A stretch of 64,000 nucleotides of DNA from Rhodospirillales bacterium (GTDB lineage: Bacteria > Pseudomonadota > Alphaproteobacteria > Micavibrionales > Micavibrionaceae). Made by a program: the position numbers and the translations under genes. Shown here one piece after another: positions 59,776-64,000 of this stretch; within the stretch, counting starts at the first letter, position 1; every line of letters starts with the position of its first letter. The stretch is taken from NCBI GenBank assembly GCA_020638155.1, contig JACKJB010000004.1:124001-188000 (forward strand), written 5' to 3'. The notes beneath the pieces were generated by a model. It saw only the letters and a list, made by a program, of their open reading frames with translations, searched no databases and was not told the DNA's origin.

Positions 59776-60291
59776 ATGTCTAAAACACTTTATATCCTGC
59801 GGCACGAAAAAGCTGCCGCCTCTGCGGACGGGCAGGACCAGTCAAGACCGCTAAGCCCGGAAGGCCGTCAGGATGCGCAGGCGCTCGGCGCATGGCTGGA
59901 AGCGCGGAATTTCAGCCCGGACATCATTTTATGCTCGCCGGCCAGGCGAACCCGTGAAACCTGCGCTGCCTTGTGTGAGGAGAGCGCCGCGCAGTACCCG
60001 GATCATTTATATCTTGCGTCCGCCGGAATGCTGTACGACACCATCAAACAGCAGGACGATGACAAAACCAGCCTGCTGCTGGTCGCGCATAATCCGGGCA
60101 TACATGAACTGGTCAGGTTTTTAACCGGAAGCGGGGCCCCCGAAACGCTGCGCCGCATTCAGGGCGGATACCAGCCCGGCTGGATGACGGTCCTGGAGGT
60201 CGATGCGGACGTATGGGAAGATATATTGCCCGGGGCTTGTGCCCTGAAGGACTTACGATCCGGCAGCCTGATCCGTGAACAGGGGATCTGA
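59776..60291 (+). CDS. sixA: SixA-type histidine phosphatase
   Basis: 171-aa phosphohistidine phosphatase of the RHG superfamily. The N-terminal catalytic His is in LYILRHEKAA (RHE here instead of RHG, as in SixA RHA/RHG variants), with ILCSPARRTRETC and VAHNPGIHELV carrying the second Arg and His. SixA dephosphorylates histidine phosphocarriers (NPr/HPr-like). It overlaps the convergent hdaA gene by 39 bp. Confidence 0.9.
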   Translation: MSKTLYILRHEKAAASADGQDQSRPLSPEGRQDAQALGAWLEARNFSPDIILCSPARRTRETCAALCEESAAQYPDHLYLASAGMLYDTIKQQDDDKTSLLLVAHNPGIHELVRFLTGSGAPETLRRIQGGYQPGWMTVLEVDADVWEDILPGACALKDLRSGSLIREQGI

Positions 60292-60978
60292 TTCGTGCTG
60301 CTCCAGCAGGATCCGGCGGATCAGGGATACCGAAATCGGGCGTTTTTCCGATAGCGCAAGACGGTCCGCCGCGCGGACAAGCTCATAGGCGGCGGCAAAA
60401 GACCGCTCCATCCGTGGCACCAGGTAATTCAGCACATCACTGCCGATCATCAGTTGCCGGTCGGCAAACAGCTTGACCAGCAGGGCCGCCAGCAACGTAT
60501 CGTCCGGCGGCTGGATTGCAGCGGCCGGCGCGGCCCGCAGGCGGGATGCCAGGTCAGGAATGATAAATTCGGTATGGGTCGGCGCCATATGCATCGTCAG
60601 CAGCATCGTGCGGCCTTCTTCGCGCATCAGGTTATAAAGGTGGAACAAGGTCGTTTCGACATTCCGGTCGCCGAGCCATAAATCGACATTATCGATGACC
60701 AGATATTTGCCGAGCGCAGCCAGCTCGTCCGCATCGGTATGGGACAGGCAGCGGTTATTGACCAGCACCGCATTGGTCTTCACCGCCCACACGGATGCCA
60801 GGTGGCTTTTGCCGCTGGCCACAGGACCGTACAGGATCAGCGCGGGCGCGGGCCAGTCCGGCCAGCGGTCGATCCACGCCACCGCGTCATGGTTGCTGGG
60901 CGCGACCATAAAATCCTCCCGTCCCTGCGCAGGACGGTGCCCGAGATCAAGCGGTAACTGTTCGGCGGCAATGCCCAT
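60253..60978 (-). CDS. hdaA: DnaA-regulatory AAA protein HdaA
   Basis: 241-aa DnaA-like ATPase that promotes hydrolysis of DnaA-ATP after replication starts. The N-terminus carries the beta-clamp-binding motif QLPLDLG (residues 7-13). Walker A is YGPVASGKSHL, Walker B LVIDNVDLW, and the sensor-II-like region VPRMERSFAAAYELV. It lacks the DNA-binding domain of DnaA, as expected. It is the first gene of the minus-strand series; the permease gene lies further upstream. Confidence 0.93.
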   Translation of the reverse strand: MGIAAEQLPLDLGHRPAQGREDFMVAPSNHDAVAWIDRWPDWPAPALILYGPVASGKSHLASVWAVKTNAVLVNNRCLSHTDADELAALGKYLVIDNVDLWLGDRNVETTLFHLYNLMREEGRTMLLTMHMAPTHTEFIIPDLASRLRAAPAAAIQPPDDTLLAALLVKLFADRQLMIGSDVLNYLVPRMERSFAAAYELVRAADRLALSEKRPISVSLIRRILLEQHESDPLFTDQAAGS

Positions 60979-61090
60979 GAACGGCCTTTTCGTTTCATCT
61001 AATAAATTTTAAGAGACTTAACTTTGTACAAAGCACCGTAATTTTTGTCCAGCTTTCGCCGCGCTAACCCGGCTTTACATTGTGCACAGA

Positions 61091-62206
61091 TTAAACTTGT
61101 TTTTTGCTCTTGGCTTTGTTTTTCGCCGGTTTTTTATCGTCGTAATATGGACTTTGTTTGTATTTCATCAGGGCAAAGCTAATGAGCACCCCGGCAATCG
61201 CGGCAACCGGGACGGCGAGCAGCATACCGACAATGCCGAACAGGCTGCCGCCCGCCAGCAGCGCGAATAAAATCCACAGCGGATGCAGGCCGACACTATT
61301 GCCCAGTAATTTAGGGGTCAGGAAATTCCCCTCGACAAACTGCCCGACCAGGAAAATTCCGGCGATGATTGCCACATACCCCCATTCCCCGGCCTGGAAC
61401 CAGGCCACGATAACGCTGACCAGCAGGCCGATGGTCGAACCGACCAGCGGGATAATCGACAGGATCCCGGCCATCAGCCCGATCAGGAAGCCGAATTTAA
61501 GGCCGGCGACCGTCAGGGCAAGGGCGTAGATAATCGCCAGCGCGAACGCAACGCTGATCTGGCCGCGTACGAACCCGGCGATCTTGCCGTCGATCTGGCG
61601 CAGCAGGTCTTTGATCGTATCGTAACTGCCGCGCGGCAGCAGGTTATCAATCCATTTGGTCATCGCGGCCCATTCCTTCATCATGAAAAATGCGACAAGC
61701 GGGGTCAGCACAACTGTCGAAACAAATCCGGCAAAAGCCTGCCCGCCATTGGCCAGCCCGCCCAGCAGGTTTGCTCCGACTTTAAGGGCTTTGCCGATAT
61801 TGTTCTGTAGCGTTTCCTGGTAAGCGGCAAGATCGCCGTTGCCAAACCGCTCCTGCAGCCAGCCGATATAAGGGGCCAGCACTGCGGATAAATGATCGAT
61901 ATAGCCGGGCATCGCTTCGGCCAGCGTGGTGACTTCGCGGTAAAGCGTCGGGGTAATCAGCGCCAGCACCGTCAGCACAAACACGAAAAACAGCCCGAGG
62001 ATCGATGCGGCGGCAATCCAGCGCGGTACTTTGCGGCGGCCGAGAAACTCGACCATCGGGTCAAGCAGGTACGCAATCGCCAGCCCCAGCACGAACGGCA
62101 GCAGGATATCGCCGAACAGCCAGACAAAGCCGAGGAACAGGAAGAACGACCCGCCCCAGAAATACAGGTGATTACGGGCGGTTAATGCCGGGATTCTAGC
62201 GCTCAT
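61091..62206 (-). CDS. AI-2E family transporter (PerM-like)
   Basis: 371-aa polytopic membrane protein with about eight TM helices: FLFLGFVWLFGDILLPFVLGLAIAYLLDP opening, LTPLVAFFMMKEW, the FALAIIYALALTVAGLKFGFLIGLMAGILSIIPLVGS block and PKLLGNSVGLHPLWILFALLAGGSLFGIVGMLLAVPVAA, all typical of the family. Family members transport AI-2, ions or unknown small molecules; here the substrate is unknown. It has a basic Lys-rich tail. The order hdaA-PerM-DUF2066-purM is commonly conserved in proteobacteria. Confidence 0.93.
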   Translation of the reverse strand: MSARIPALTARNHLYFWGGSFFLFLGFVWLFGDILLPFVLGLAIAYLLDPMVEFLGRRKVPRWIAAASILGLFFVFVLTVLALITPTLYREVTTLAEAMPGYIDHLSAVLAPYIGWLQERFGNGDLAAYQETLQNNIGKALKVGANLLGGLANGGQAFAGFVSTVVLTPLVAFFMMKEWAAMTKWIDNLLPRGSYDTIKDLLRQIDGKIAGFVRGQISVAFALAIIYALALTVAGLKFGFLIGLMAGILSIIPLVGSTIGLLVSVIVAWFQAGEWGYVAIIAGIFLVGQFVEGNFLTPKLLGNSVGLHPLWILFALLAGGSLFGIVGMLLAVPVAAIAGVLISFALMKYKQSPYYDDKKPAKNKAKSKKQV

Positions 62207-62227
62207 GAAAGGGGGACCTTATCTTTA

Positions 62228-63457
62228 TCAATAGCGTTTATATTTGTTGAGATACAGCTCATACACCATCGCTGCCGGGGCGGGCTGCTGTCCCCAGCCG
62301 TAAGAGGCCGGCTGCGGCGTGGCATAATCGGTTTGCGGCGCGCCGAGTGTCATATCAAATTGCGACAGCGCGAGGCGCAGACGGTCTTCCGTGCCCTGGT
62401 ATTTAAGTTCGACACGGGCTTCGCTCGGCTTAAGGGATAACAGCTTCACTTCATCAATACCGGAAACGCGTTTTAAGGCATTCTGGGTTTCGACCCATTC
62501 CTGCATCGAACTGATCGGCACCCGGATCTGCAGGCTGCTATGCTGCATCGGGCTGACCATCGTCTGGCTTTTCCAGGCCTGTTGCAGGTTTTTACGGGCT
62601 GTTTTGACCGCGGTTTCAAAAATGTCGGCATCGCCGTCCTGCGGCACAATCGTCAGTTTGTTGGCGTATTCCGGGCTGCCCCGGTCCGTGCGGTATATCG
62701 TAATGTCGATCCGGTCCGGCGGCAGCGCGGTATTCACGCCGGAGGCCGCGCCGCTGCTCCAGTGCGGGCTGGCCAGCATAATCATGGCCTCACCGGCATT
62801 ATAGCGCATCATCATGCTTTGCAGGTTATCGGGCTTGTAAGTCAGCGCTTCGTTATCGCTGATATCCGCGACGTCCTGCAAATCGCCGATCGGCACGATG
62901 ACGGGCACCAGCCCCTGATAGGATTGCAGGCGGTTCCAGGCGGCCAGCCACGGATTGTCCCCGCCCCATAAAACGGTTTGCGCCCCCCACTGGTAAAACG
63001 GGATAACCAGAACAGGCTTGCTGCGGACATCGCTATAGGTCATGCCCTGCATATTCAGGTAGTTTCGAACCGCATCGTTTTTAAATCTGAAAATATAAGT
63101 GCCGATATAACGGACGCTGGAAAGCTGCTCCTGCGTAATCTCGAAATCCTTAATCAGCGAGGAAATCACCGATACGGCGGGCAGGGTAAAGGAAGAGAGT
63201 TGCTGTTCGGATAAAAGGCGCTCGGCGAGCTGCTGGAACGCTTTCTGCTGGGCTTCGGCAAAAGCCTGCTCCCGCGCGGCGGCGGCGCTTTCTGCGGTGA
63301 TATCGACGGCCACATCGCGGATGGTGAAGGCCGCATCGCTGTCCTGCGCCCATGCCTTGGGAAGCGCTGCTCCGGCAAAGACAAGCGTGAACAAGGCGAA
63401 ACAAATCGCGTAAAAGACTGTACGCCGCTCCGTAAAAGGCTTATAAAATCTGGCCAT
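62228..63457 (-). CDS. DUF2066 exported protein
   Basis: 409-aa periplasmic protein of unknown function with a signal peptide from ATG 63457 (cleavage after AWA, near residue 38). The DUF2066 pattern is clear: IRDVAVDITAESAAAAREQAFAEAQQKAFQQLAERLL at about 46-82, then QEQLSSVRYIGTYIFRF and PVLVIPFYQWGAQTVLW. ATG is preferred over a GTG two codons earlier that overlaps the ribosome site. It lies 21 bp upstream of the permease gene and opposite purM, with a 56-bp promoter gap. Confidence 0.9.
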   Translation of the reverse strand: MARFYKPFTERRTVFYAICFALFTLVFAGAALPKAWAQDSDAAFTIRDVAVDITAESAAAAREQAFAEAQQKAFQQLAERLLSEQQLSSFTLPAVSVISSLIKDFEITQEQLSSVRYIGTYIFRFKNDAVRNYLNMQGMTYSDVRSKPVLVIPFYQWGAQTVLWGGDNPWLAAWNRLQSYQGLVPVIVPIGDLQDVADISDNEALTYKPDNLQSMMMRYNAGEAMIMLASPHWSSGAASGVNTALPPDRIDITIYRTDRGSPEYANKLTIVPQDGDADIFETAVKTARKNLQQAWKSQTMVSPMQHSSLQIRVPISSMQEWVETQNALKRVSGIDEVKLLSLKPSEARVELKYQGTEDRLRLALSQFDMTLGAPQTDYATPQPASYGWGQQPAPAAMVYELYLNKYKRY

Positions 63458-63513
63458 AGGCACCCCTGCTTTTAAGCTATAAGCTTATATAGCGTTTTGA
63501 TGAGGGATTCTCA

Positions 63514-64000
63514 ATGAAAGAAAGTGCATATAAACAAGCCGGTGTGGATATAGAGGCTGGCGCCGCCCTGGTCGAGCGGATCAAACCGCATGTCGCAAAG
63601 ACAAAACGCAGCGGGGTTATGAGCGGCCTTGGCGGCTTTGGTGCCTTTTTCGATGTCAAACAGGCCGGGTTTAAAGACCCTGTGCTGGTTTCCTCGACCG
63701 ACGGGGTTGGCACCAAGCTGAAAATCGCGATCGACAGCGGCAACCACGATTCGATCGGGATCGACCTTGTCGCGATGTGCGTCAATGACATCGTCGTGCA
63801 GGGGGCTGAGCCGCTATTTTTCCTCGATTATTTTGCGACCGGCAAGCTGGATAACGATACGGCGGAAACGGTGATTAAAGGCATTGCGCAGGGCTGCGAA
63901 ATCGCGGGCTGCGCGCTGGTCGGCGGGGAAACTGCTGAAATGCCCGGTATGTATGGCGCGGGCGATTACGATCTTGCCGGCTTTACCGTCGGCGCTGCCG
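63514..64000 (+). CDS. purM: Phosphoribosylformylglycinamidine cyclo-ligase, 5' part
   Basis: AIR synthetase of purine biosynthesis, truncated by the end of the window (first ~162 codons). N-terminal signatures: YKQAGVDIEAGAALVERIK, GLGGFGAFFDVK, VSSTDGVGTKLKIA (ATP/FGAM site) and DLVAMCVNDIVVQGAEPLFFLDYFATG, then GETAEMPGMY. The ATG at 63514 follows GAGGGA. It is divergent from the DUF2066 gene, the usual neighbour of purM. No frameshift in the visible part. Confidence 0.96.
   Translation, partial: MKESAYKQAGVDIEAGAALVERIKPHVAKTKRSGVMSGLGGFGAFFDVKQAGFKDPVLVSSTDGVGTKLKIAIDSGNHDSIGIDLVAMCVNDIVVQGAEPLFFLDYFATGKLDNDTAETVIKGIAQGCEIAGCALVGGETAEMPGMYGAGDYDLAGFTVGAA

Overview
The window looks like a chromosomal segment of a free-living alphaproteobacterium of moderate GC content. 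The evidence is a Caulobacter-type divK-pleD pair, an EipB/DUF1849 envelope protein, an HdaA-type replication regulator with an N-terminal clamp-binding motif, an IscR-like regulator with a single cysteine in the cluster region, and the order hda - AI-2E permease - DUF2066 - purM. The lineage below class level cannot be fixed from the sequence; a Micavibrio-like or deep Rhodospirillales-like bacterium is only a guess.

Layout. (1) 105-4175: a large modular RTX protein with two C-type-lectin modules and a PA14 module, probably secreted by a type I system encoded elsewhere. (2) 4239-12349: ten tightly overlapping minus-strand genes that read as one operon. In transcription order they are a thermostable-hemolysin-family acyltransferase-like protein, an AMP-forming acyl ligase, a haem-oxygenase-like diiron oxidase, an FMN-type PNPOx-like protein, a radical SAM/SPASM enzyme, an SDR, a periplasmic TPR-type protein, an OmpR/PmrA-type regulator, its sensor kinase and a DUF423 membrane protein. 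A PmrA-box-like direct repeat (CTTCAG-N5-CTTCAG) lies upstream of the first gene. This is the best candidate for an undescribed biosynthetic system here. (3) 12498-19517: a tRNA-Thr, then a roughly 6.8-kb segment bounded by a 25-bp direct repeat identical to the 3' end of tRNA-Met, as left by integration at a tRNA gene. It holds a 1610-aa RTX protein and two tandem cassettes, each with the same promoter/leader, a small envelope protein and a protein beginning with a related HxYLV module. (4) 19593-24617: mnmA, a LOG-family gene, and iscR-desulfurase-ferredoxin opposite an alpha/beta hydrolase. (5) 24718-34504: an MBOAT/SGNH polysaccharide-acetylation pair, bcp, an AsmA-like giant, tyrS, anmK and tsaC/sua5. 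(6) 34588-40202: an orphan small protein behind a strong promoter, a lytic transglycosylase, an acyl-CoA dehydrogenase and an HTH/SapC pair. (7) 40290-46765: sulfate activation (cysD, cysNC, two cysQ genes) with ugd and a GIY-YIG nuclease inserted between cysD and cysNC. (8) 46781-51460: divK-pleD-VasI-like operon, eipB and a second diguanylate cyclase. (9) 51824-64000: aspS, rnd, a sugar-phosphate group (Mak-type fructokinase, mannose-6-phosphate-isomerase-type cupin, OtsB, HAD), sixA, hdaA, a permease, a DUF2066 protein and the start of purM.

How they work together. The desulfurase, ferredoxin and IscR-like regulator supply and sense iron-sulfur/sulfur status, and MnmA needs desulfurase-derived sulfur. 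CysD, CysNC and CysQ activate sulfate and clear PAP. DivK, PleD and the second cyclase form a cell-cycle and c-di-GMP module. Ugd, MBOAT/SGNH and the sugar-phosphate enzymes point to surface polysaccharide metabolism. The two RTX proteins are likely carbohydrate-binding or adhesive surface proteins. Genes are densely packed, with several overlapping convergent 3' ends.
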